Assembly: GCF_000003815.2 (NCBI RefSeq)
Contig: NC_049983.1
Coordinates: 4,932,872 to 4,996,871 of the forward strand
Direction: 5' to 3'
DNA: 64,000 nucleotides
DNA from: Branchiostoma floridae
Lineage: Eukaryota; Chordata; Leptocardii; Amphioxiformes; Branchiostomatidae
Numbering within the stretch: position 1 is the first letter of the stretch; each line of letters starts with the position of its first letter. The translations under genes were made by a program, and so were the position numbers. Below, in pieces: positions 48,875 to 61,100 of the stretch. The notes beneath the pieces are model-generated. The model searched no databases and was not told the origin of the DNA. It worked only from the letters and a program-made list of their open reading frames with translations.

Positions 48875-50506
48875 ATGTCGTTCGAGTTTCTGTACCATAA
48901 CCGTCTCAAGAACGCTCCCAAGGTAAAGGACGAGTCTGCCAACCGGCAGATCAGGCTGTCCGAGAACTCGTCCAAACGGGGAGGGGAGAGAGTCCGGCGG
49001 GTGAGCGAGAGAGAAGACGAGAAGGATGTTCAAGATGGCGGCAGTAGCGTGTTTTCTGATGACAACGAGGCGGACCTGGAGCTTCCCCCGGAGGTTGTGC
49101 GCTACGAGACGCTGTCCAAGTCGTCCATCCGCCGCATGCAGGAGCTGCGCGAGGAGATCGAGCAGGGCAAGCGGTACCGGCGGGAGAACGAGCCGGACAG
49201 GAAGAAGCAGCAGAACCCGTTAGAATGGGAGAAAGTCAAGGGGAAAAAGGGGTTTCGACGCTCCGGTTCCATGGAGTCAGAGGATAGCATGGCAACCAAC
49301 TCTGACGATTTAAAAGACTTTGCCACTGTCCGAAGGCAGTTAGAACAGAATTTTCAGCGATCTCAGTCGGTCAAGGGTAAGGAGAACGAACCAACCCCAG
49401 GACGCAGTGTGTCATTTGACCCCAATGTCGACGTGCGTAAAATACCCAGGGATGATTATCCCAGCAACAGACATGATTACCAGGACATGGTGGAAGACCT
49501 GAAGTCGCTGGGGGGAAAGACTTTGGTGATCGAACCTGAAAAAAGGGTCATCTCCACCCAACAACAGCCCCGTGCTGATGGAGGAATCGTCGTGTCCGAG
49601 CCACCTCGGTCATCAGCCGGCCGCAAGCAGCAACCTACGTCCCATGGAAGTTACACCATCACGACACAGCGGCCACAGCCTGTCTCGTCTCCGCCGACTT
49701 CGCCCCGTCACACGCCAGAACCACAACATTACAGTCGCGAAGCACGTCTAACAGACCTGGGGACAAGACTGCAGACCAACAACGCGCGTACAGCCGAGAA
49801 CAGTAGCGGCGCAGGTGGCTCCTGGCGGCTGGTACAGAACGGGGTGCAGGCCGAAACAGGTGAGGCTATTCCACAGGGAGCACGGATAGAGTACGGTCCA
49901 GATGGTCGGATGTGGGTGTATGCTCGACAAGAACACGTGCAGTGGACAACAGTCCACCTTACCGACAACACCCCACACCCAACAGCGGTAAGTCCGAGAC
50001 ACTACGGCAACGATCACAGACCGCCGTCTTCTACAATGCATTCTTCTGGGATGAACATGGAGAGTGTGCCGCACCTCACCATACAGCAAAGCGACACTGA
50101 CCACAACTCTGTCACAATCATGAGTAACGGCAACATCAAAGGAAGGGACGGAAAGTCTGTCATACAGTCGGAGCAGAGCAGGGTCCCCGGTGCCCGGGCA
50201 GGGGTGTCCTTGTCGGGCAGCGCACGGGACGGATATAACGACACACCGCCTCACTATCAGAACGGTCACGTCATTCAAACGGACTACACGGAAGAGAAGT
50301 CCATCAACTTTCAGTCAGAGAAGGAAAGTTCTGATCCCTACAGAGGCTACTTTGATCGAGACGAATCGCTCCCGGGCACCTTAACAAGTGGCTACCGAAA
50401 CGACGTGGAGCTGGAGAGAGTTCGCCAAGGTATGGAAATGTCCATGGACTTTGTCGATGAAAGCGGTGGACGAAAAATACCCAGTGACGAGTTCGTGGGA
50501 TGGTAG
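48875..50506 (+). CDS. Intronless gene for a 543-residue disordered protein, family not recognised
   Basis: A single ORF of 543 codons starting MSFEFLYHNRLKNAPKV (G at -3) and ending IPSDEFVGW. I do not recognise it. Residues ~1-70 are charged. ~80-110 may form a coiled coil (SIRRMQELREEIEQGKRYRR) followed by a basic KKQQ...KGKKGFRRSGS patch. ~115-200 is Ser/Asp rich with SVSFDPNVDVRKIPRDDYPS; ~270-300 is Pro/Ser rich (SSPPTSPRHTPEP). The rest is low-hydropathy. No signal peptide or transmembrane segment. The coding region is more G+C-rich than its flanks, and an AATAAA lies 60 bp after the stop, supporting a real gene. It could be a lineage-specific gene, a retrocopy, or a fast-evolving cytoskeletal or junction protein. 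Confidence 0.75.
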   Translation: MSFEFLYHNRLKNAPKVKDESANRQIRLSENSSKRGGERVRRVSEREDEKDVQDGGSSVFSDDNEADLELPPEVVRYETLSKSSIRRMQELREEIEQGKRYRRENEPDRKKQQNPLEWEKVKGKKGFRRSGSMESEDSMATNSDDLKDFATVRRQLEQNFQRSQSVKGKENEPTPGRSVSFDPNVDVRKIPRDDYPSNRHDYQDMVEDLKSLGGKTLVIEPEKRVISTQQQPRADGGIVVSEPPRSSAGRKQQPTSHGSYTITTQRPQPVSSPPTSPRHTPEPQHYSREARLTDLGTRLQTNNARTAENSSGAGGSWRLVQNGVQAETGEAIPQGARIEYGPDGRMWVYARQEHVQWTTVHLTDNTPHPTAVSPRHYGNDHRPPSSTMHSSGMNMESVPHLTIQQSDTDHNSVTIMSNGNIKGRDGKSVIQSEQSRVPGARAGVSLSGSARDGYNDTPPHYQNGHVIQTDYTEEKSINFQSEKESSDPYRGYFDRDESLPGTLTSGYRNDVELERVRQGMEMSMDFVDESGGRKIPSDEFVGW

Positions 50507-50565
50507 TCATGACAGTCCTGTTCCCGTATGGTGTGGTGTAGCCATGCAACGGGGGAGCTTTTTAT

Positions 50566-50571
50566 AATAAA
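50566..50571 (+). terminator. Polyadenylation signal of the intronless gene
   Basis: AATAAA 60 bp after the TAG at 50504-50506. An alternative AATAAA is at 51576. Confidence 0.5.
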
Positions 50572-51930
50572 GATGGCCTCATCGGTTTGTCGCACTGCAG
50601 CTTCAAAACAAGACTGGACAAACCAACATACAGGCGCTATATTGGACCTGGAATTAAAATTTGCTATAGCACACAGGTAGACGTAAGGCCAGGTGAGGCT
50701 GACCGCGCCACATGTTCTTCAGCTATCAAGGACGTCCGAGCACTCCACACGACTGTCAGATAATAACGCATCTCATCATCCTAATGTGAGTCATTTAATC
50801 ACAAACAATGCCCCGTGGGGCCCTATCCGTTGCTGTATTAACAAATGTATTCAACATTTCTACTTTCTGTATTGTATGTATCAATGAAACATATTCAGCC
50901 GGTCGTCAATATCATGTCAGTTAGATGGTAAAAAGTCTCCCCACCGAAGTTTCATGTTGAATCGTACTGTATATATAGTGCATATGGGGTGGGGTGAAAC
51001 AGCAGCATTGTCGCCACTTTCCTGTAGCGTGAGATGAGATAAAGACCGCACAGAACCGCCCCGATCCCCTGAGACAGAGGTTATTGTGAATGGTCGCACA
51101 GTTCGGGTGCTCACGCCCACCTGCAGGGATCAACATGTTTGGAAGTTCGGTATCATACAATTCACCAGAAAGCAATGACTTCATAGCGAGCCGTAACACT
51201 TCAAATCCACAAGGACAAAGATTATGTTGTTTAGACAGGGAGACGTGGCAGCATGGCTTCCAGTCCAACACGAGCTTTAAAGCTTTCTAGTGAAGGAGAA
51301 AGGAGTCATGAATTTTTGATGTGGCGCATGGGAGGCCAACATAGGGTGGAAACAACGAGTGGAGGTGGAACTCACTGTGACTAGCCTATCTCAATATGTA
51401 CATATGTCACACCTCTCCTTCAATGTTGCAAACGTGGGTTGTACAGGTGTGGAGAAATAGTGTTGACGATATATTTCTATGTATCTATTTACTTATAGAT
51501 TTATCGTGATGTTATACTGAATAGGGTAATGCACCTTCATATTCGGTCAATACAGACAAAAAATCTATCATTACCAATAAAGTTCTGTATTGTCGTCATT
51601 GTCCAAATACGTTATTTCGAACACAAGTATAAATGTTAGTTTTTGTTCAAAGTTCATCTTTGATTAGTTTATCGCATTTCCCTGAGGCCTCATCAATGTA
51701 GTTTTAAGTTGTTGTGGGAGTTTTGCAGGACACTATTGGAGTGGACAGGTGAAATAAAAACGATGATAGTTACTCAACATGCGCGCACAAGGCTGTTAAC
51801 ATTTCTAACAATGAATTTCTACCTTTTGCATTGGTCAATGGAAAAGCTACAAATTCCGGTAACAACTGTAGGTGCCAAAGTGTGATGCTGCTGTTGATTC
51901 ATATCCAGTAGTGATCTTCTAATTCTTCCA
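50572..51930. other. Spacer with no supportable gene
   Basis: AT-rich, with only short frames. It may include an extended 3' UTR of the preceding gene up to the AATAAA near 51576. No repeats or motifs stand out. Confidence 0.4.
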
Positions 51931-51933
51931 AAT

Positions 51934-52316
51934 TAGGCCAGGTTCATTCAATTGAATAGATGACTTCCACGCGCTCCTCAACTTTCGGCTGTTTAGAAGA
52001 AAAGTTTTCGACCATACCATAAACCGTATACATAGCTTTCGCAAAATGAGTTCATACATGCTGTAAGTCGCAAAAAAGACCGCAAAACAGATACTAATGT
52101 CATGAAAGTAAAAAAAGAATGTGTGAAAGAACAAAAATGAAGATTGTTTTGTATACCTATACAAGTGCTCAGTCATTTGTTCAACCTTCCTGTTCTGATC
52201 ACTTAGATTACATAATGAAGGCACCTTTCTTTGACAAGTTTTTTTATTCGCGCATTCGCATCAGTTTTGGGATTCCCAAAGGATGGTATCCATATAACGC
52301 AGACAACATGGCCTTA
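51934..52316. mobile_element. ~383-bp inverted-repeat element, 'aaggccatgtt' family
   Basis: The left end TTAGGCCAGGTTCATTCAAT with TGACTTCCACGCGCTCCTCA and the right end, on the minus strand, TAAGGCCATGTTGTCTGCGT, TATATGGATACCATCCTTTG, are diverged inverted repeats with the same layout as the copies at 37486 and 45734. Confidence 0.6.
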
Positions 52317-54480
52317 GAAGAAAATGAATCGGCAAAAATAAGACATTGAACTTCACCTCTACCAAGGAGATTTCATCAAATCTACTTGCCTCTACAAATA
52401 TTTAGAGGACAAAAAGTCCGGTACCTTGATTTCGATCGACCATATCTCCATTAATTGTATTATAATAATTTACTACTGCTGTGTATTGTCCATGCCCTTT
52501 ACAATGATGTTCCATTTGTTATGATGGGTTGATATTTGAGTTAGTCGTTATCGTTTTCTTAATGATTGGCATTATTAGTCATGTCTATGTCATTAAGAAT
52601 CTTGTACATTTTCACTTTAAAATGATACCTCATTTGTAATGATCAAACCTTTGTGCAGTGGGCACCTCTACCAGTCTTCGTAGATCGGTGGTCTAATTGT
52701 AGAAATTGGACAGATAGAGTCATAGTACACTAGGGGAGTCAGCCGGCCAGAACAATCATTTCCTCACTCGCAAGCTGTTCCCTAGCCGGCTGTACTCCTC
52801 TGGCTGGCTTACTTCTCTATTTGTTCCATTCTATGGTTTTCCCAGTGACCTATGGAGTCTGGTAGAGACTACTAGTAACCATGACTGGTTCCGTGGGTAG
52901 GTCGCCCCAAAGTTGGACCGATCTGAACCTGTTCGATCACCCCAGTCAAAAACAGCGCTTGTCGGACAGAACTGACCGTCGCCGCTATTTAGCTGATGAT
53001 ATCGACTGACTTCGGTTTTAGCTTCTTGGCCTGAAATCCTCTCAGAACGGACCGAAAAAATGCGCTGCCTACTACTTTATTGAAGACCACATGTGCTGGG
53101 TACAGTCGGACATAGGAAGAGCATTATAATGTCAGTCAAAGCAAGGAGAAGCGGGAGGCGCCAAATGTTGTTGGACAGAAGTGTCCTGCTTCTGACATGC
53201 GCTTAATAATTATGCACAAGCTGGCCTTGTACTAGGTAACTCTGGCTTGTACTAGGTGCCTCACTGAATACCGAAGACTACCGAAAATACGTGACCGTAG
53301 GTAACATACTCCGTGACGTATTTATGGTTTCCACCGCATCAGTTGTAACAATATATATTATGCCGATAATATGGACAGTTCCAGACAGACAAATAACGAC
53401 AAACTGGAAGAAAACGAAGCCCTAATAGCTCCATGACTTACCAGGACAAAGTAGTAGTAGTATATGGCCTCCTTCGGTCAATATTGACCATGGTAAAATC
53501 CTAATTGACAGCGTTGACTGTGGCTAAACAGTCCCAGACGAGAATGACAGTCTCTGCCACATAGAGCACATCTGTAAACTGACTCAGGTCTGTTGCAGAG
53601 TCCTTTTCGCAGGATCGCTTTTTTTTACCAGGACAAAGTATGTACTTGCTTATTATAATAATATAACACTGGCAATGACCAATGCAATGTGCTAAGAAGC
53701 CAGAGTCTAACATCTGTTAAGGGATTCCTGTGCCGTGACAGCTGTTCTCTACATTAGAGAACACATAGCCTCATATCTGCTTGGAGATAAGCTAATTCCC
53801 AGGAATATAGGGGTGCTTGCTCTGCTGTTCTGGGCTGGAACTGGCCCTGTCTACAGAGGCTGGCTGGTAGCCTGGTATCCAACAGTATCACAGCTTCCTA
53901 GTCTCGGGAGCTACATTTACTAGTATAATAGGGCTGGATACCAGGCTAGCTGGCTGGATGTCGGGCGGGCTACTATAAGCAAGATTAAATCAGGCTAGTA
54001 TCGCTGTGAAGGGTAATACGCCTTTCAATGATGGATAGATAATATTATTGTAAAGGGTGCGATAGCTGGTCTCAATTTCAATATTGTCAGTTAGGATACA
54101 AGTAGCTGCTAATGTTATGCTCATACCCTCAAACCCAAGAAGAGACACAGGAGCCGTGCCACATTTGAAGATGCTTGTATTTTCTCTTCTCTCCAAGACT
54201 GAACTGAGTACATGGATTCTAATCTACTTAATACTTCCCAATATAATATATCTATCAGTTGAAGTTACATTTTTCTCAGTTAAACTTAAGTTACACTTTT
54301 TGGGTCCTGCAGGCTCAAAACAGTCAGCTGGCGATGATTCCACTATCTCACGGGGGTACGAAAAACCATAAGATGGTGGAAAATTTTTTTTTAAAAACTA
54401 ATTCAACAAATATAGAGATTTTCCCACCATACCCCCTAAACTACCCTTATTTCACATATTAACATCCCACCAAGATGCAG
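52317..54480. other. Spacer with a small hairpin element, no supportable gene
   Basis: TAGCCTGGTATCCA (53868-53881) and TGGATACCAGGCTA (53935-53948) form a hairpin with a 53-nt loop, probably a ~90-bp MITE. 52738-52795 has a GAGTCAGCCGG inverted repeat. No protein family is recognisable in the short frames. Confidence 0.4.
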
Positions 54481-54543
54481 ACCTGTACCAGACAATTTGA
54501 CCAACTAATCCTGTGGTCTTCAATGATGACAGGAAGATGTATC

Positions 54544-54671
54544 TTTATTGAATGAATAGTTCAAACATTAACTGGACTTGTAGAAAACTAATGCTCCTGT
54601 ACAATTAACTTAAAGCCTGTACAATCATACCTGATCAATTGCAATTGTAGCTGAATATATCACATTTTATT
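54544..54671 (-). terminator. Candidate NOL8 polyadenylation signals
   Basis: On the minus strand AATAAA occurs at 54666-54671 and 54544-54549, 415-540 bp after the NOL8 stop at 55085. A third AATAAA at 55062-55067 is almost at the stop and less likely. Confidence 0.35.
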
Positions 54672-55084
54672 ACACTGTACATGTATATCAAATTACAATT
54701 CTCCTCAATCACTATGATCCTGTACTTAGCCTGTATGAGTATAGATGTACGATAAAGTTCATTCATTTATATAAGACAGTGCCTTGCTCCAATCCTACAT
54801 GTTAGTCTGTCTTTTGTCGCATTCCTCTGTACAAAGAAGTCTCCAGAACAGGTTGATATATAAGCCCCATGTTAGTGATTCATTTCCACATGGATTACAC
54901 AAGATGACATTTAACACATGACCATTATCACCATAACAGGACACTTGGGTCTGTTCCATCATTCATTCTGATGGAAAATATTGTCTGACAGTACCAGTGT
55001 ATCTGACAAGTGGCAGCAATATTCTATAAACCCATGATAATTCTTAGGGGAATAATTTTTGTTTATTGTCCTACCAGGCTATGT

Positions 55085-55165
55085 TTACTTGTACTTATGT
55101 CTCTGTCTGTTCCTCTGGTTCTTCTTCTTCTGTCGTACAGCATTCTTGTGCCTCTTCTTGGACTC
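55085..55165 (-). CDS. NOL8: NOL8 terminal coding exon
   Basis: 26 codons plus TAA: ESKKRHKNAVRQ followed by KKKNQRNRQRHKYK. The acceptor is TTTTCTAG on the minus strand (55166-55168 = TAG). Phase 0 joins it to ...PELLE of the preceding exon. The strongly basic end is typical of the NOL8 C-terminus and of nucleolar retention. Confidence 0.8.
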   Translation of the reverse strand, partial: ESKKRHKNAVRQKKKNQRNRQRHKYK

Positions 55166-58100
55166 CTAGAAAATTCAGGAAAAAATGTAGCATACATGTA
55201 CCATGTAGATACTGATGGGACAGCCTTTCTAGCAAATGCCCACAAACACCCACTCTGGAGAAGTCCACGCTGCACAAATCTCATATTTTTTTGCTTGGAA
55301 TATGTCCACGTTGTGCTCCCATACATTAATCCTGAGTTCCAAGTCAATCCATTGATCTGAAGTGACATAAATCAAAGTTGACGATTTTCGATGGTCTTTT
55401 TAGCGAACGCCCAGCAAAAAGTCTTTTTGGGTCAAAATGTATAACGCCGATACCGCAATACTTATAGAACAGTCCATAATGAGGTCACATGATCAGTGTC
55501 CCAATTTTGAATTGTTAGTGTTAATGTATGGAAGCAGGGTTGAACAAGTTTTCTAAAATCCACTTGTCCTATCGGGCAAGCACATAAAAAATGTACTTGC
55601 CCGAACCAATTTTTCACTTGCCCAAAATTCAAATGTCACTGTTACTAGTATATGCATTTTCACTTCCAGCAATGGAATTCTCTGTAGACAATTGCTTGAT
55701 GTCATGACTGTAAAAAGTAACAAGTATATCAAAATTGCACTAAAATCAATGGAAAAATCTTACTTGCCCAATCGGACAAGTGGTGCAGGTTATGCACTTG
55801 CCCGAACAGCACTTTCACTTGCCCTGGACAATAGGGCTAGTGGACTTGTTTATCCCTGGGAAGTATCGGCGCAGTACATTTTGACCCAAAAAAGGGACTT
55901 AAAAAAGCTTGTAAGGCACTGAAACTTTGTACACATCAATGGGACACCTTTTTGAACATGTTTGTGGCGGTAGGTTTAGGTGCCCGTGCGCGACGGCTGA
56001 TATTTTTTCGGATATATTGGGCATTCACAAAAAAGACTTTTTACTGGGTGTTTGCTAAAAAGACCATTGAAAATTGTCAACTTTGATTTATGTCACTTCG
56101 GATCAATGGATTGACTTAAAACTCAGGATTAATGTATGGCAGCACAAGGAATACTTCCTTGAAATGTTGAATAATTTCATCAGGTTCGTGAATTACTGCA
56201 TAAAAAATGGGTAACACAACAGCCAGAGTTTTGGTGACTGTGTCACAATACTGTCAGGAATGCTGCTGTACATGTGGAACATTCTCCTCACCTCTAACAG
56301 CTCAGGTCGGACCTCCTCCCAGGCCTTCCTGATGTCCTCCAACCTGTCTCTCCTATAGAACTGCAATACACCTTCTGTAAGGACACAATACACCTTCTGT
56401 AAGGACACAATACACCTTCTGTAAGGACACAATACACCTTCTGTAAGGACACAATACACCTTCTGTAAGGACACAATACACCTTCGGTAAGGACACAATA
56501 CACCTTCTGTAAGGACACAATACACCTTCTGTAAGGACACAATACACCTTCTGTAAGGACACAATACACCTTCTGTAAGGACACAGTACACCTTCTGTAA
56601 GGACACAATACACCTTCTGTAAGGACACAATACACCTTCTGTAAGGACACAATACACCTTCTGTAAGGACACAATACACCTTCTGTAAGGACACAGTACA
56701 CCTTCTGTAAGGACACAATACACCTTCTGTAAGGACACAATACACCTTCTGTAAGGACACAATACACCTTCTGTAAGGACACAATACACCTTCTGTAAGG
56801 ACACAATACACCTTCTGTAAGGACACAATACACCTTCTGTAAGGACAACAAACACACAATATCTAGGTAAATAAAAACATGTGACTACTTTTACACTTCT
56901 AAATCAAGTAGGTTGATTGATGACATGTACTTGCCTGGACTTAGAAGTTACAACAGCTGCATCTTTCCAAGACTGATATCTATTCTTGAATACTCCTCTC
57001 TCCTTCAATACATGTCATTAAAAAGACTTAAACAAAACCACCCCAGCCTGCAGATCCAGAGAAAGCTGCTAGAGGACCCAAACATGCACTACTTCTTCCT
57101 TACATTAAAAGCTATGAGTCACCAAACAAGATGCTTTTAAGCTGGGCATGTAAGCTAATGTAATGGTGAGGATGAAATTGTTGCAGAAGATAGTTTGTAA
57201 GTAACACAATGGCACTGTGCCCAATCCTTGTAGAAAGAGAGAGGGAGAAGATTACGATAAAGCACAACAGAAACAACATCATAGACGACTCGAGTGGCTG
57301 TAGTAGCCTGTAGTACAGCAGATACAGATTGAACAACAGTCCTAGACGAAGTGCCGTTCCACAACTTGCAAAAATGTGCCCAAATGATTAGAACACTGAC
57401 CATGCATTAAATGCTGTTGTAAATTTGTATACAACGTCAGACTGGCATGAAATACGCTTCCCTCTTTCCCAACTATCCAGAAGAAACATTGTGAAATGCA
57501 TGATGCAACAAAATTGCCCTCCAGCGATCCACAGGCTGTCTGCATGCATGACAAGCTGGAGGCACGCAGGCCGGCAGCTGGAAAGCCACGCAAATGCAAC
57601 ATGTCCAGGTCAAAATTTCAAAATTCTGCTGCAGTACCAAAGTTGTCCATCAGAAGGCCCAAAACCAAACTGTCAAGTTAACCATACCTGACTATGCACC
57701 AAATATCATCACAATCCATCCTAGCCAGAGTATCATCCTAGTTAGTTCACTGGGGTTCCCAAAATCAGGAAATCTATACTCTATTTTTCATGGAGGTAAA
57801 TACAACAAATCTATGAAGTTTTCTCTAGATTGCAACTTATTGCGTTACGGTCCTCCTATGTTGCCTACATGATAAAACGCAAGAAAATCCACTCATCCCT
57901 CACCCCCCTTCCTGAGTCTTACAAAATCATGCCTGCATATCTATGCATACATAGCTTCAAGGAGGCCCAAACAATGCTTTTTACTAAGCCCCAATAAAAA
58001 TCATGACCATAGCATGTATATGGTCATGTTCACAATTAGGACAGGTACAGACATAGCTTCAAACACTGGATGCTTGCTGCAGGGAAAATTTTGAAAAAAG

Positions 58101-61100
58101 AAAGGCTGTAAAAGATTAAATGTTTGCTGGCTTTTGTTTTTGCAACAGAGAGAAAACGGATGTTTGTAGTGGTTTTAACTTTGTAGTTGAATCTGCCAGG
58201 CAGGATTTTGCTGTAAAAGAAGAAATGTTTGCAGTGTAATGGAGAGTAGGGCTGGGTATCGGTACAGCGTACCGGTACAAAACCGGTTTTTCATATTGGA
58301 CCGGTCTAGAAAAACCGGATCTGAAAAAATTAGGTGGACCGGATGTTGGACCTATTAGAAAATTAACAGATTATTTCATCAGCCATTCACACGTTTTGGC
58401 GCTTGCAGGTGGAAGAAAATAACAAGAGTGAAGTAGAGTAGAGTTTATAGTAATTTCTACCAAGTCTTACAGCCAATCGTACAGGTGCAGTTAGCGTTGT
58501 AGGATTTTAAAATGCCAGTGTAAGTCTAATACTCCACCAAACAGATCTCTTTGTAGTGAAATGGACCATTGGTATGAGTCATACTGCATCAGGTCCAGGT
58601 TCAGGTCCGGACCCGGACCTGGACCTGATCCTTTGGACCTGAACCGGACCTGAATTTTCTGTACCGGTACCCAGCCCTAGTGGAGAGGTCTCCATGAAGT
58701 ATGCTGATTTAAACCCCCGGGGCCCCCCAATACATTTGCCCTTTTACAGTATTGGTAGCCAAGTTATTTTCTCACCTTTCAGTCTTGCATCACTTTCAGT
58801 GAAGAAAAAGGAATTTCTTCTGTTTGGTTCTTCCACCCTCTCAGGTATTGTTTTACTGGAGGACAAACAAGAGATTCTTAAACCATATGGTGTGTTGATG
58901 CAACCACTTTATAACAACATAACACATGAAATTCTACATGTATGCACGTCCATATATATTGTACAGTCTTAAATTCTTTATGGTATGCAAAATGTAGAAT
59001 TACGTGATCATAATGATCAATACAAAGCAATACCCAGGGTTGGACAAAATTGAGTAAGGCAAGTACATAAAATACTGCACAGTGCAGGAAAGTGGTAGAA
59101 CAAGTACAGGAAAGTATGGTAGGACAAGTATGGGTACGTGTAAGTATAGTAGGACAAGTACGGACAAGGACAAGTACAGGAAAGTATGGTAGGACAAGCA
59201 TGGACGTGGACAAGTACAGGAAAGTATGGTAGGACAAGTATGAGCAAGTATGGTAGGACAAGTATGGTAGGAGAAGTATGGGCAATACAGAAGGACAGGT
59301 ATGGACAAGGACAAGTACAGGAAAGTATGGTAGGATAGGTACAACAAAAACTGGAAAATGACTGACAGGTCTTCCTGGGTGATCATGATCTCTTCATCTT
59401 CATCACTGCTGTCATACTGGAAAACTTTGGGTTGCCATGGCATTTTCTTAGGTGTTGTCTGGGTTCTTTCAGAGGTCCTGTCTTCTTCTAAAAACAAGAA
59501 AACAGAATTAGAAATCTATTACAAATAAATAAGTCTCTCAATAATGAAATGCCGCACTTGTGTCTAAAAAACAAGGTTCTTCTGTGCTATTTGACAGGAA
59601 AAGCTGTCTGTGTGCCTGCTGAAAATCTCTTTTAAGTTCAGGTGTATGATACTATCTACTTGTTGTGTCTTTTTGCTTCTTATCTAATATGTTGTGTTTA
59701 AGTCTTGTATGACAGGTATTCTGATCTGAATTGAAGGCCACACTTACACAATTCCTTGGTTCTTGGAATTTTTGGTAATTAATGGAGAGGACAGGAGCTA
59801 ATTAGCATTAACCTTGTCTTGACTTTGTCTAATTTTGTTTCCTATTGGACTATCTAATGTTAGAACATAAAATCGTACTTTTGGGTTTAATAGCCCTGCT
59901 GATCAATAGATCTTACTCACTGTCACTGATGAAAAGACAGTGAATTTCCAAAATCATATCCATTTGCGTTGGTAACTATTATTTCATGAAAGCCGACAAT
60001 GTAGCAAACATGCATTCATGCCATGATTACCAGTGTCTTCTACAGTCTCTGCAGAGATTGACCCAAAAAATGAAAAGGCCTGTCCCTCAGCTGTGCTGAA
60101 TACTTCCTTCAGATCTGACGCCACCTGGAAGTACCTGTCTGCTGAGGTGTCGGGGACTGTCTCCACCTGTGGGGGGGTCTGGGCTGCCTGCTCACCACTG
60201 TAAACAGACAATACAATGTACCTGTATGAGTGCAGTAAAGCTGGCCTACTGGACCTAATTCATTTCACAAGGGCTGAGAAGTTACTGTAAATATTTAAGT
60301 TCGCAGGGATTTAATTTTGCGGAAGCGGGAAAGGACTTTTCGCGGTGGTTTTAATTTTGCGGTAGCACCATGCACTATATGCTTGTCAATTTAGACTTTG
60401 TCCCCAGTGTAAGGGCGTCCTCCAGCAAACCATCTGTATAACAGCTGTGTCCATAGATATAGGTCAAAATGAGATATATAGAGCACAGTTTATTTCTGTT
60501 AATAAGTTTTGCTGCAGTACCTTAGGAAGCCGCTAGGGGGCCCACTATCATAATTTATCTTCGTTTTCCTGACCCCTACCCACCTACCAAATATCATCAG
60601 GATTTTTTCAAGGCTTCTCGAGTTATGCATTCCACAAACAAAAGGACGCACACACTCGGCCCGCTACCGTCCTAACGGAAAATGCTACGTCAACTATTTT
60701 CGAACACAACCTTCCTTTCCGCAGCCGCTACTTAAATACTAAATATCATGAAAATCCATACGCAGCTTCTTGAGTTATATGCTGTTGGCATGGATTTATG
60801 AACTTTCCTCATTAATTATGCAAATAAGCTACTGATTTGCATAATTAGTATTACATTGTATAATTCATCACTCATTCTATCTACATACCGAAAATCATGA
60901 TGATCTGTTTACACGTTCTCAAGTTATCCTCGTCCAAAGTTTGAACGGAAATCGGTGCCTGCAGTTCCCAAAAAGCCGCTAGGGGGTCCAAACTCACAGC
61001 ACTTACTCTCTGTTTCAAGGGCTATCTACCACTCAAAAATCATGACCACAGCATGTCCAGAACACGAAGTGCCAAAATTAAAAGTTTCGCTGCAGTACCT

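Noticed and set aside
49026..50549. Multiple ORFs of 60-176 codons on both strands within the intronless gene
   Set aside because: Shadow frames of a GC-rich coding region. Only the 543-codon frame has start context and a nearby polyadenylation signal.
56193..56859. Three long overlapping minus-strand ORFs (168-220 codons) of a Cys-Pro-Tyr-Arg-Arg repeat
   Set aside because: They arise because a 22-bp unit without stops reads through in all three frames. Only the frame that continues into FYRRDRLEDIRK can be part of NOL8, and only if distal acceptors are used.
59000..59285. LPYFPVLV/CPTILSC repeat ORFs
   Set aside because: Produced by the GGACAAGTA/GGAAAGTATGGTA minisatellite in a NOL8 intron; not continuous with the NOL8 frame beyond the GTCAGT donor.
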